From Syntrophomonas sp. (GTDB lineage: Bacteria > Bacillota > Syntrophomonadia > Syntrophomonadales > Syntrophomonadaceae), in the NCBI GenBank assembly GCA_028693695.1, contig JAQUUV010000113.1:1-6710 (forward strand): a stretch of DNA of 6,710 nucleotides, read 5' to 3'. The notes beneath the pieces were generated by a model, which was given only the letters and a program-made list of their open reading frames with translations, was not told the origin of the DNA and ran no database searches. Position 1 is the first letter of the stretch. Each line of letters opens with the position of its first letter. This document shows positions 1 to 6,615 of this stretch, piece after piece. Made by a program: the position numbers and the translations under genes.

Positions 1-144
1 CCGAAGCAGGGCAGTAGCTAATTCAATAGTCCCCAGAACTCCACTAATCGCACCCAGCCAGCCAGTAATTAATTCACTTCCTGAAAGGAAAAAACAAGTA
101 AAGCAAATAACATAACGGATAATTACTCCATTTCTACTAAGCAT
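1..144 (-). CDS. Partial small membrane protein, DUF2892 (YgaP-like transmembrane) family, cut by the window edge
   Basis: Reading leftward from an ATG at 144-142 there is an open frame of 48 codons that runs off the left edge with no stop. It begins MLSRNGVIIRYVICF, followed by a hydrophobic stretch, then GSELITGWLGAISGVLGTIE and ATALLR. An 'RNxGxxxRxI' start, a first hydrophobic helix, a GWLG turn and a second helix ending near the cut match my memory of the DUF2892/YgaP transmembrane family. Those proteins are 60-70 residues long and usually end soon after a Cys-Pro motif, which here would lie outside the window. A weak purine-rich site (about 151-158, read as GAAAGAGA) precedes the ATG. 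The gene lies 78 bases downstream of the 223-852 gene on the same strand, so the two may be cotranscribed. The molecular role of this family is not established. The assignment rests on pattern only. Confidence 0.6.
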   Translation of the reverse strand, partial: MLSRNGVIIRYVICFTCFFLSGSELITGWLGAISGVLGTIELATALLR

Positions 145-222
145 AGTATCACTCTCTTTCTTTTATAGTTTTTTAATTACATTTAATATGAGTGTCGCCT
201 GGTTTTTTTATTATTTCACTTT

Positions 223-852
223 TTAATTATTCCCTAAGGCCTTTCTAATACTGATCAAATCGTTAAAAGCATTCTTTATTTCATCAAGCTTAAATAACTT
301 AGCTATAACAGTATACATAGCAATAATATTGTTATTAATTGAATCATCTAAATCAATCGCACTTATATCACCATTAAAAGTCATATTCACCATAACATCC
401 AACTGATTTAAAAAGTTAGCCATAATCCTGTTGAAAAAGGGTTGCAGTTCCTTGGCCACTTGCTCAGACACAGGAGCCTCAATAATTGGGCCTCCGTTAT
501 TATAAAAATACCATAACAACCGGTTTAAATTATCATTAACAAGCTTTTCTATTTCTTCTTTACCTTCTAACTGTCTTAAGGCTAAACTTGTATACGGGAT
601 TTGCTTAGACCCCTGATTCATAGCATCTAATTCAAGATATATAGCACCGATATAATACTGTAGTCTAACACCTAGAGAATATACATCATCAACACTGCGT
701 GGACAAAGTTCTAGATTTACTAATTCATCAGAAGTTTTGCTACGGTAGTTTTGTGCTCGAAGATTTTTCAGCTCAACTTTACTTGATTTTCTTTTCTTAT
801 TGTGACTTCTATAGGGTTGCTCCACTACTTGCAGTTCTGTAGCCTCGTTCAT
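223..852 (-). CDS. Hypothetical protein of about 209 residues, unrecognised
   Basis: This is a complete minus-strand frame ending in TAA at 225-223. I do not recognise the family. The N-terminal 30 residues or so are polar and basic (contains HNKKRKSSK) and look flexible. The remainder reads as amphipathic helices rich in Leu, Ile, Asn and Asp, with no signal peptide, no membrane helix and no metal-binding motif; there is a single Cys (in ELCPRS). The start is uncertain. ATG at 852-850 is preferred because GGAAG (866-862) lies 9 bases before it. A GTG at 909-907 would add 19 residues, but the strong AAGGAGGT (936-929) lies 19 bases from it, and an ATT at 921-919 sits 7 bases from that site. 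Base composition is visibly more A+T-rich than the formate dehydrogenase genes. It is divergent from that operon, with no sign of a shared function. Confidence 0.7.
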   Translation of the reverse strand: MNEATELQVVEQPYRSHNKKRKSSKVELKNLRAQNYRSKTSDELVNLELCPRSVDDVYSLGVRLQYYIGAIYLELDAMNQGSKQIPYTSLALRQLEGKEEIEKLVNDNLNRLLWYFYNNGGPIIEAPVSEQVAKELQPFFNRIMANFLNQLDVMVNMTFNGDISAIDLDDSINNNIIAMYTVIAKLFKLDEIKNAFNDLISIRKALGNN

Positions 853-861
853 ATCTATCAT

Positions 862-936
862 CTTCCTTTCATTTTTTGTTGCAGCTATTATCATTGTCTT
901 TATATTCACACAAGATTTAATCGCGATTACCTCCTT
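862..936 (-). promoter_or_regulatory. Translation-start region with two candidate ribosome binding sites and a 12-base palindrome
   Basis: Seen directly on the minus strand: a near-perfect Shine-Dalgarno AAGGAGGT at 936-929, and a weaker GGAAG at 866-862 placed 9 bases before the ATG at 852. Directly after the strong site is the perfect palindrome TAATCGCGATTA (918-929). The strong site is 19 bases from the in-frame GTG at 909. If the palindrome folded as a 4-base-pair stem with a CGCG loop, it would shorten the effective spacing to about 8. Alternatively the strong site could drive a 14-codon leader frame (TTG 913 to TGA 869, MCEYKDNDNSCNKK), although its spacing is long. Which start is used cannot be settled from sequence alone. 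Confidence 0.4.
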
Positions 937-1094
937 CCTTATCTCGATACTTTTTGCTGACGATTCTTGATGTTGTAACTACATATAACGCAATTTACAT
1001 GCCAACCATTAATTTTCAATGGTATTTATTTTTTAAACCAATTAAAACGCCCCTATCCCAAACGTTATCAAACTTTTTATTCAAATATATCATT

Positions 1095-1128
1095 TGACAA
1101 CATTAATTTTTTTGTATCAATGTTGTCA
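1095..1128. repeat. Perfect 10-base inverted repeat, possible operator
   Basis: TGACAACATT at 1095-1104 is the exact reverse complement of AATGTTGTCA at 1119-1128, with 14 A+T-rich bases between. The left arm overlaps a perfect -35 hexamer TTGACA (1094-1099) on the + strand, and by symmetry the right arm carries GTGACA on the minus strand. Ten paired bases without mismatch around a possible promoter is the usual look of a dimeric repressor or activator site. The sequence does not match the FNR, CRP or Rex consensus. The spacer holds a T run, but the run lies inside the repeat, so this is not a normal terminator. Confidence 0.45.
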
Positions 1129-1335
1129 CGCTCTTGCAAGATACTGTGAGAAGGGTGACACTTTCGATACAGTTCTGATCAGCATTGACCAATTACACAT
1201 TTCTTCGATTCTGATACCGCTCTGATTTTTCGACCTAATAAAATAATTCTCCCAAAATCTCCACATTGCATTATCTATTCCTGTTAGTTATATTTAAAAT
1301 TAAATAAAGGTATATTTTATTTGATGTCGAATAAT

Positions 1336-1349
1336 TTAATAATTATTAA
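1336..1349. repeat. 14-base A+T palindrome
   Basis: TTAATAATTATTAA is a perfect palindrome, sitting 13 to 26 bases before the TTGCCA hexamer at 1362. It could be a protein-binding site. In DNA this rich in A and T such a palindrome can also arise by chance, so no function is claimed. Confidence 0.3.
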
Positions 1350-1548
1350 CTCAGACCATTTTTGCCAATAACAATTAAGCAGACTAATGTCGTGTATGCT
1401 TAAATGGTTATAGTTAATATAAATGTGAGTGGGGGGTGAGAAAAGTGCTATCAAGTTTAAAGTTTAGGCGAAATGCAAGCTTATTGGTCTGAGAAAGTGC
1501 AAATGAACCAGTAGTTCGCTGCGTTCCCATAACACAATGGCATAATCG

Positions 1549-1576
1549 AGGCTTAAGACACTATGAGGCCTTTTTT
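1549..1576 (+). terminator. Terminator-like hairpin with T run upstream of fdnG (possible attenuator or end of a small RNA)
   Basis: AGGCTT (1549-1554) pairs with GAGGCCT (within 1566-1571): four Watson-Crick pairs, one G-T pair and one A-T pair around an 11-base loop. Six T's follow at 1571-1576, the first of them being the last stem base. This is the form of a weak intrinsic terminator on the + strand. It ends no annotated gene, since nothing is encoded before it on that strand, and it lies about 207 bases before fdnG. It could therefore end a short untranslated RNA or act as an attenuator in the fdn leader. The stem is short, so it may also be fortuitous. Confidence 0.4.
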
Positions 1577-1770
1577 CACCGATTCCAGCTACTTATGCTA
1601 ACTTTCAATCCTTAGTATAGGTTGTTAAAATCCTCTTCTAGTAAAGCCTCCCTTTAGATATATCCCCTCTTTATGCCATTGCAAACGAGATATTCGCTTA
1701 GCCTTTATGACTTGTATTGCATAATAGCGTTGTGCTCTGGTTGTATCTATGAATTGCTAATTATAGAAAC

Positions 1771-1776
1771 GGGGGA
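1771..1776 (+). promoter_or_regulatory. Weak ribosome binding site of fdnG
   Basis: GGGGGA at 1771-1776 lies 6 bases before the ATG at 1783. It is a poorer Shine-Dalgarno match than the AAGGAGG sites of the two downstream genes. The ATG at 1776 is in another frame, so it does not compete as the fdnG start. The choice of 1783 is supported by the immediate twin-arginine signal (KITRRQLFK). Confidence 0.55.
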
Positions 1777-1782
1777 TGAATA

Positions 1783-4700
1783 ATGAATTGCAAGATCACC
1801 CGTCGCCAATTGTTTAAAGGAGGCGGGGTTGCGGTTGCATCTTTAAGTATGGCGGCAGGGCTAGGTTTCGATCTTCAGGCAACCGCTTCAGCAGTCAAAG
1901 AGTTGCGTATTAAGAACGTAAAGGGGATACCAACGGTGTGTCCTTATTGTGGTTCAGGCTGCGGTCTGTTGGTCTACTCGGAACGAGACGCGTCGGGTAA
2001 ATTTATCAAATTGTTAAGCGTTGAGGGCGACCCGGATAATCCCATTAACCAGGGCAAAGCATGTGCTAAAGGTTCTTCCATGTTTAATCTGCGGGAAATT
2101 TATGATCCGGAAACCGGCAAACAAATGATCAACCCCAAGCGGGTACAAAAACCTATGTACCGCGCACCGGGAAGTGAGAAATGGGAAGAAAAAGAATGGG
2201 ATTGGATGTTAGATAAAATTGCCGAAAAGGTGAAAGACACCAGAGACAGTAGTTTTATTCACAAAGAAAAAATAGCCGATGGTAGTGAGATTATCGTTAA
2301 TCGCACCGAGAAAATCGCCTCTATTGGTGGTTCTCCTCTGGATAATGAAGAATGCTATGTATTAACTAAAATGATGCGCTCTCTGGGGGTCGTTTACCTG
2401 GAAACCCAGGCGCGCCTCTGCCATTCTCCGTCAGTGGGAGGACTGGCCCCTTCCTTTGGGCGTGGGGTCATGACCAACCATATGATAGATATGAGAAACA
2501 CTGATTGCGCGTTGGTTATGGGCAGCAATATTGCTGAGAATCACCCTATGGGCATGAAGTGGTTATTGCATGCCCGTGAAAACCGGGGCGCTAAAATCAT
2601 CGCCGTTGATCCGCGCTATACCAGAACCGCTGCTGTGGCTGATCTTTATGCACCTATGCGCTCAGGCACCGATATTGCTTTCCTAGGTGGAATGGTCAAA
2701 TATATTATCGACAACGGGCTTTATCTTAAGGATTATGTGGTCAACTATACCAATGCAGCCATGCTGATAAAAGACGAATATGATTTTAAGGATGGACTCT
2801 TTGTCGGCTACAATTCGGAAAAAAGAAGCTATGATACGACCAACTGGGACTATAAATATGATGCCAGCGGCACAATTGCGAAAGATGAAACCCTGCAAGA
2901 TCCACACTGCGTATTCCAGTTAATGAAAAAACATTACTCCCGCTATGATATAGACACTGTATGCAGGATAACCGGTACTCCTAAAAACAAGTATTTGGAG
3001 GTTTTAAAAACCTTCTGCGCTACCGGTGCTGCCAATAAGACTGGTACTATTTGCTATGCTATGGGAATTACCCAGCACACTGTAGGCAGCCAGAATATAC
3101 GGGCTTTCGCAGTTGTGCAGTTATTGCTGGGCAATATAGGCAGAGCTGGGGGCGGCATCAACGCCCTGCGCGGCGAGAACAATGTTCAAGGTGCTACTGA
3201 CATGGCACTACTGTACCATTATATACCGGGCTATATCAGTTCACCTACCAGCAGTGCTGCCAACAAAGATTTACTATCCTTTGTAAAAGCAGTAACCCCT
3301 GGAGCCGCCAAACTGCCTGCCACCACCATGGATGAATTCCGCAATGCTGTTAAAGCGGGTATCCCCTATTCAGGCTGGAAAGTGAATACTTCCAAATGGG
3401 TAGTAAGCCTGCTTAAAGCCTGGTATGGGGATGCCGCCCATAAGGATAACGGCTTTGCTTATGATTACCTGCCCAAGCGGACTGCTACCAAAGACTACTC
3501 TCATATGCCTATGTTTGAAGCTATGTACAAGGGAGAAATTGACGGCTTGTTTGTTAACGGTACCAATCCGGTCGTTGGTGGTCCCGATGCCAATAAGGAA
3601 CAGGAAGCGCTAACCAAACTCAAATGGGCGGTCGTTATTGACCTGTGGTTACATGAAACGGCGGATTTCTGGACCTATCAGGCCTGGGAAAGGCCGACTA
3701 AAAACGATAACGTTAAAACTCTTAGCCCTAAGGATATTAATACTGAAGTATTCTTCCTGCCGGCTGCTGCCGTTTATGAAAAGGAAGGTACCGCCGCCTC
3801 CACCGGACGTTGGGTACAATTCCGCTGGAAGGGTGCTGACCCGGTGGGTGAATCCAAGGCTGACCTTTGGATCTACAATGAACTGGAGAAAAGAATTAAG
3901 AAACTCTATGCCACCAGCACGCGGGTTGAGGATGAACCTATAACCAAGCTAACCTGGAACTATGATGAACATCCCGGCGCTGAAGAACCTGATGTTCTTA
4001 AGGTGGCCAACGAACTGTGCGGTTTCAATGTGGCCGATGGTAAACCTGTTGAAGGTTTCGCCAAGCTGGCCGATGACGGCAGCACTGCCTGCGGTTGCTG
4101 GGTATATTGCGGAGCTACTACCTGGAAGGATGGTAAATTTTTATATAAAACCCAGTTGCGGCAAAAGGAAGATCCCAGTGGATTGGGACTATACCCCAAC
4201 TGGTCCTGGGCCTGGCCGATGAACCGTCGTATAGTATACAACCGTTGCTCAGTACAGCCCGATGGTGTTACTCCCTGGCCGGGTGATGAGAAACGCCGCC
4301 TGGTATGGTGGGATCCTACTAAACCGGCTGATGCGACCAAGCCTGATGTCCTGGGAACCTGGGCCGGAGTTGATGTGCCTGATTTTATTAAGGGCAACGG
4401 ACCTGCCAGTCCGGCATTTAAGGATCCGTTTATCATGCTGCCGGAAGGCAAAGGTGTCCTTTTTGCCTCATCCAAGGGCGCTATGAAAGAGGGTCCCTTC
4501 CCGGAACACTATGAACCCTGGGAAAGTCCCCTGGAACCCATTATTAATAAACAAAGTATGAATCCGGCTACCAAAGTAATTCAGCCTGATAAACACGGCA
4601 AAAGTGATAAATATCCCATTATTGCTACAACCTTCAGGTTGGTAGAACATTGGCAAACCGGCGCTCTAACCCGCAATTTGCCATGGTTGGCAGAACTTAT

Positions 4701-5001
4701 GCCCAACATGTTTGTAGAACTCAGCGAAGAACTGGCCCGAGAAAAGGGTATTGAGAACGGGCAGAATACGATTATTTCCACACCCAGAGGCGATATCGAA
4801 GCTATTGCCTGTGTAACCAAGCGTTGGAAGCCCTTTATCCTGGATGGCAGAACCGTGCATCAAATAGGTATGCCCTGGCAGTTTGGATTTAAGGGCTATG
4901 CCACCGGCGACCCGGCTAATCGCCTGACCCCCATTGTCGGTGATGCAAATACCATGATTCCCGAATACAAAGCCTGGCTTTGCGATATAAGGAGGGCTTA
5001 A
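1783..5001 (+). CDS. fdnG: Formate dehydrogenase-N type catalytic (alpha) subunit, cysteine variant, Tat-exported
   Basis: This is the catalytic subunit, oxidising formate to CO2 at a molybdenum or tungsten bis-pterin centre. The 1072-residue protein (E. coli FdnG is about 1015) starts with a Tat signal: R7-R8 in TRRQLFK, a hydrophobic stretch, and a likely cut after ATASA near residue 37. The [4Fe-4S] motif is C53, C56, C60 and C94, with the electron-transfer lysine K96. The molybdopterin oxidoreductase core follows, with FdnG-like signatures SLAPSFGRG-type near 220-228, DPRYTRTAAVAD, RSGTDIAFL, NIGRAGGGINALRG and ACGCWVY, and the pterin-binding C-terminal domain ends the protein (VGDANTMIPEY). 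E. coli FdnG has selenocysteine followed by His; here it is C213 (TGC) followed by H214. The gene is first in the operon, two bases before fdnH. The FDH-N assignment is firm. Whether the metal is Mo or W, and the direction of catalysis in the cell, are inference. Confidence 0.95.
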   Translation: MNCKITRRQLFKGGGVAVASLSMAAGLGFDLQATASAVKELRIKNVKGIPTVCPYCGSGCGLLVYSERDASGKFIKLLSVEGDPDNPINQGKACAKGSSMFNLREIYDPETGKQMINPKRVQKPMYRAPGSEKWEEKEWDWMLDKIAEKVKDTRDSSFIHKEKIADGSEIIVNRTEKIASIGGSPLDNEECYVLTKMMRSLGVVYLETQARLCHSPSVGGLAPSFGRGVMTNHMIDMRNTDCALVMGSNIAENHPMGMKWLLHARENRGAKIIAVDPRYTRTAAVADLYAPMRSGTDIAFLGGMVKYIIDNGLYLKDYVVNYTNAAMLIKDEYDFKDGLFVGYNSEKRSYDTTNWDYKYDASGTIAKDETLQDPHCVFQLMKKHYSRYDIDTVCRITGTPKNKYLEVLKTFCATGAANKTGTICYAMGITQHTVGSQNIRAFAVVQLLLGNIGRAGGGINALRGENNVQGATDMALLYHYIPGYISSPTSSAANKDLLSFVKAVTPGAAKLPATTMDEFRNAVKAGIPYSGWKVNTSKWVVSLLKAWYGDAAHKDNGFAYDYLPKRTATKDYSHMPMFEAMYKGEIDGLFVNGTNPVVGGPDANKEQEALTKLKWAVVIDLWLHETADFWTYQAWERPTKNDNVKTLSPKDINTEVFFLPAAAVYEKEGTAASTGRWVQFRWKGADPVGESKADLWIYNELEKRIKKLYATSTRVEDEPITKLTWNYDEHPGAEEPDVLKVANELCGFNVADGKPVEGFAKLADDGSTACGCWVYCGATTWKDGKFLYKTQLRQKEDPSGLGLYPNWSWAWPMNRRIVYNRCSVQPDGVTPWPGDEKRRLVWWDPTKPADATKPDVLGTWAGVDVPDFIKGNGPASPAFKDPFIMLPEGKGVLFASSKGAMKEGPFPEHYEPWESPLEPIINKQSMNPATKVIQPDKHGKSDKYPIIATTFRLVEHWQTGALTRNLPWLAELMPNMFVELSEELAREKGIENGQNTIISTPRGDIEAIACVTKRWKPFILDGRTVHQIGMPWQFGFKGYATGDPANRLTPIVGDANTMIPEYKAWLCDIRRA
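2419..2421 (+). other. Active-site cysteine codon at the usual selenocysteine position of fdnG
   Basis: The TGC codon encodes C213 in the motif QARLCHSPSVGGLAPSFGRG. The matching E. coli FdnG motif is QARV-Sec-HGPTV..LAPTFGRG, where selenocysteine (TGA) is the metal ligand. The frame is open through this site, so this enzyme uses cysteine as the ligand and does not need SelA, SelB or a SECIS hairpin. Cysteine homologues exist in many bacteria and are generally slower than the selenium enzymes. Confidence 0.9.
4989..4996 (+). promoter_or_regulatory. Ribosome binding site that sets the fdnH start
   Basis: AAGGAGGG at 4989-4996, inside the last codons of fdnG, lies 7 bases before the ATG at 5004. 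A longer in-frame reading from TTG at 4980 is possible on paper, but it would place the start upstream of this site and add eight residues unlike the family, so 5004 is chosen. Confidence 0.8.
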
Positions 5002-5003
5002 GT

Positions 5004-5807
5004 ATGGCAAGATTAAAAACTAATTTATATGATGTTAGTAAATGCACTGCCTGCCGCGGTTGCTTGATAGCCTGTAAAGACTCCAATCAACTGCCGGCAG
5101 TAATGGAGCCTTTTAAAGGTAATTATTCCACTCATGAAGATACCAATGGCAACACCTATACCATAATGCGCTTTATTGAGCACGAGGATCCTGTGGATGG
5201 GGTGCGTTGGAATTTCTTAAAATGGCAGTGCATGCATTGTCTGGATCCCGAGTGTATGAAGGTATGCCCCAAAAATGCTTATACCAAAACCGAATGGGGT
5301 GCTACTTTACACGATGAAGCTAAGTGTATTGGCTGCCAGTATTGCAGCTATGCATGTCCCTTCGAGATACCCAAGTATCGGAAGCATACCGATACGGTCA
5401 CCAAATGTACTCTCTGTGTGGAGCGGGTTGAAGAAGGTTTAAAACCAGCCTGTGCCAGAACCTGTCCTAGTGGCGCTCTGACCTTTGGCTACCGGGATGA
5501 ATTATTGCAACAAGCTGAGGCAAGAGTAAAATTCCTCAGAGCCAATGGATTCCCCCGTGCTACCATTTACGGCAAGGTGGAACTAGGTGGAACTAATAAG
5601 ATTTATGTCTTAACGGACACACCTGATAAATTTAATTTGCCAGTTGATCCTAAAGTATCGGCTAATACCTGGGTATGGCAGGATTGGGTCAGACCTTATG
5701 CTGGGTGGCTTATTCCCCTGGCCCTGGCAGGTTCAGCAGTCAGCTTTGTAACTACCCGTCTGTTAGCAGATAAAAATGATGATCATTCGAAAGGAGGTCA
5801 TGAGTAA
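5004..5807 (+). CDS. fdnH: Formate dehydrogenase-N type iron-sulfur (beta) subunit with C-terminal membrane anchor
   Basis: This subunit passes electrons from FdnG to the cytochrome subunit. The protein has 267 residues (E. coli FdnH 294) and starts MARLKTNLYDVSK. Sixteen cysteines form the four ferredoxin-type sets expected for four [4Fe-4S] clusters: C14, C17, C20, C24; C76, C79, C84, C88; C108, C111, C114, C118; C135, C138, C150, C154. The KCTLCVERV..G..PAC..TCPSGA block matches FdnH almost residue for residue. A single hydrophobic helix at about 231-254 (PYAGWLIPLALAGSAVSF) anchors it in the membrane, followed by a charged tail. It has no signal peptide of its own; the family is co-exported with the Tat-targeted alpha subunit. 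It starts two bases after fdnG, and its stop overlaps the fdnI start by one base (TAATG), so the three genes form one operon. Compared with E. coli it lacks a roughly 30-residue N-terminal extension. Confidence 0.95.
   Translation: MARLKTNLYDVSKCTACRGCLIACKDSNQLPAVMEPFKGNYSTHEDTNGNTYTIMRFIEHEDPVDGVRWNFLKWQCMHCLDPECMKVCPKNAYTKTEWGATLHDEAKCIGCQYCSYACPFEIPKYRKHTDTVTKCTLCVERVEEGLKPACARTCPSGALTFGYRDELLQQAEARVKFLRANGFPRATIYGKVELGGTNKIYVLTDTPDKFNLPVDPKVSANTWVWQDWVRPYAGWLIPLALAGSAVSFVTTRLLADKNDDHSKGGHE
5791..5798 (+). promoter_or_regulatory. Ribosome binding site of fdnI
   Basis: AAGGAGGT at 5791-5798 lies within the end of fdnH, 8 bases before the fdnI ATG at 5807. With the one-base stop/start overlap it suggests translational coupling and equal production of the beta and gamma subunits. 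Confidence 0.75.
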
Positions 5808-6490
5808 TGCAATGGATTCCTGAATATCGTGACGACGTTGAACGCGTAGAAAGATTTAATGCCGTAGCTCGGATTACCCACTGGGGGCATACCGTGACCT
5901 TTCTGCTCTGCCTCTTTACTGGCCTAATACTGTTCTTGGGCGGAGTTGATTGGCTGGCTACCATCTTCGGAGGATATCGTGGCGCAGGTCTGGTTCACCG
6001 GATTGCAGCTGTTGGTATGACCATCATGTTAATTTTTGGTACAGTTTTTGGCTTCAAAGGGCTAATAGCTTGGATAAAGGATTTACTCCGCTTTGGTGTA
6101 AATGACATTATATTTGTTTGCTTATTCCCCCTTGAATTCTTAGGTTTTAAGGTAAAAATACCTCCTCAGACCAGATTCAATGGCGGTGAAAAAGGCAACT
6201 CCATGGTAACACCAACCATGGTTATACTGCTGGTTTTGAGTGGATATATCATGTGGTTCCCGTCCATATTCCCGGCGGGATTGGTACGATTTGCCTATCC
6301 TACTCACGATTTAGCCATGATATTTTCTACGGTCATGGTATGTATGCATGGTTATCTGGGTTCTTTCCATCCTGGTTCGGGTGAATCCTTCTGGGGCATG
6401 TGGAAAGGTACCGTTAGAGCAGATTGGGCGAAACACCATCATGCTACCTGGTACGCTGAGACTTATGGTGATAAAGCTAAAGCCGAGTAG
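5807..6490 (+). CDS. fdnI: Formate dehydrogenase-N type cytochrome b (gamma) subunit
   Basis: This is the membrane diheme cytochrome b that takes electrons from FdnH and reduces quinone, probably menaquinone in a Firmicute. It has 227 residues (E. coli FdnI 217). Four membrane helices are visible at about 29-48, 60-86, 133-153 and 164-185. H25, H64, H167 and H181 match the E. coli heme ligands H18, H57, H155 and H169: the spacings 25-64 and 18-57 are both 39, and 167-181 and 155-169 are both 14. The loop FNGGEKG (about 124-130) matches the E. coli YNAGQKM loop, and the tail (ADWAKHHHATWYAE) matches its WAKKHHPRWYRE. It is the last gene of the operon. The residues seen give strong support for a working diheme subunit. 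The quinone type and direction of electron flow are inference. Confidence 0.95.
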   Translation: MQWIPEYRDDVERVERFNAVARITHWGHTVTFLLCLFTGLILFLGGVDWLATIFGGYRGAGLVHRIAAVGMTIMLIFGTVFGFKGLIAWIKDLLRFGVNDIIFVCLFPLEFLGFKVKIPPQTRFNGGEKGNSMVTPTMVILLVLSGYIMWFPSIFPAGLVRFAYPTHDLAMIFSTVMVCMHGYLGSFHPGSGESFWGMWKGTVRADWAKHHHATWYAETYGDKAKAE

Positions 6491-6500
6491 GAACTAGTAT

Positions 6501-6545
6501 GAGAAGCACGGGAAGCACAGGGACTTTTCTCTTGCTTCCCTTCTC
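6501..6545 (+). terminator. Hairpin after fdnI, possible operon terminator lacking a T run
   Basis: GGGAAGCA (6510-6517) pairs perfectly with TGCTTCCC (6533-6540). GAGAA (6501-6505) pairs with TTCTC (6541-6545) below a four-base one-sided bulge. The loop is 15 bases. It begins 11 bases after the fdnI stop, where an operon terminator or mRNA 3' stabiliser would sit. No T run follows (next bases are CCATGCC), so it is not a standard intrinsic terminator, and some transcripts may read through into the riboswitch. GAGAA can also pair with TTCTC at 6527-6531. Confidence 0.4.
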
Positions 6546-6615
6546 CCATGCCTTAGCCTAATATGCCAAGCATGAGGAATCTTCTTTAATTATTAAGCAT
6601 CTATGAACAATTTAA

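Larger units (their letters stand above)
910..1782. other. Long A+T-rich divergent intergenic region with no convincing gene
   Basis: About 870 bases separate the start of the minus-strand hypothetical gene from fdnG. I see no open frame with a ribosome binding site and protein-like composition on either strand, no tRNA and no rRNA. It holds the strong ribosome binding site and palindrome at 918-936, a perfect inverted repeat at 1095-1128, an A+T palindrome at 1336-1349, a near-repeat at 1437-1500 and a terminator-like hairpin at 1549-1576. Promoters for both directions must lie here or further out, but none is clear. The best + strand candidates are TTGACA (1094-1099) with a poor -10, TTGCCA (1362-1367) 17 bases before TAATGT (1385-1390), and TTTCAA (1603-1608) 17 bases before TAAAAT (1626-1631). 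All are weak. Confidence 0.6.

Noticed and set aside
1145..1160. CRP/FNR-like half site TGTGA followed by TGACA
   Set aside because: The second half is not the inverted TCACA, so the dyad fails.
1538..1553. Sigma-54-like promoter: TGGCAT with GC at the right spacing (GG 1539-1540, GC 1551-1552)
   Set aside because: The -12 element reads AGGC instead of TTGC and overlaps the terminator-like hairpin, and no enhancer-binding regulator is in the window. It is worth remembering because some formate genes use sigma-54, but the match is too weak to list.
1646..1652. GCCTCCC upstream of fdnG, as in the Moco riboswitch core
   Set aside because: It lacks the TGGAAAGG block, the closing stem and the flanking hairpins, so there is no second Moco element here.
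3960..4475. 171-codon antisense open frame inside fdnG
   Set aside because: It lies wholly within a strongly supported gene, has no ribosome binding site, and its Pro/Ser/Gly-rich product is what the reverse frame of such a gene gives. The other internal frames are rejected for the same reason.
4980..5003. TTG start extending fdnH by eight residues
   Set aside because: It would place the start upstream of the AAGGAGGG site. The ATG at 5004 has correct spacing and yields the family-like N-terminus.
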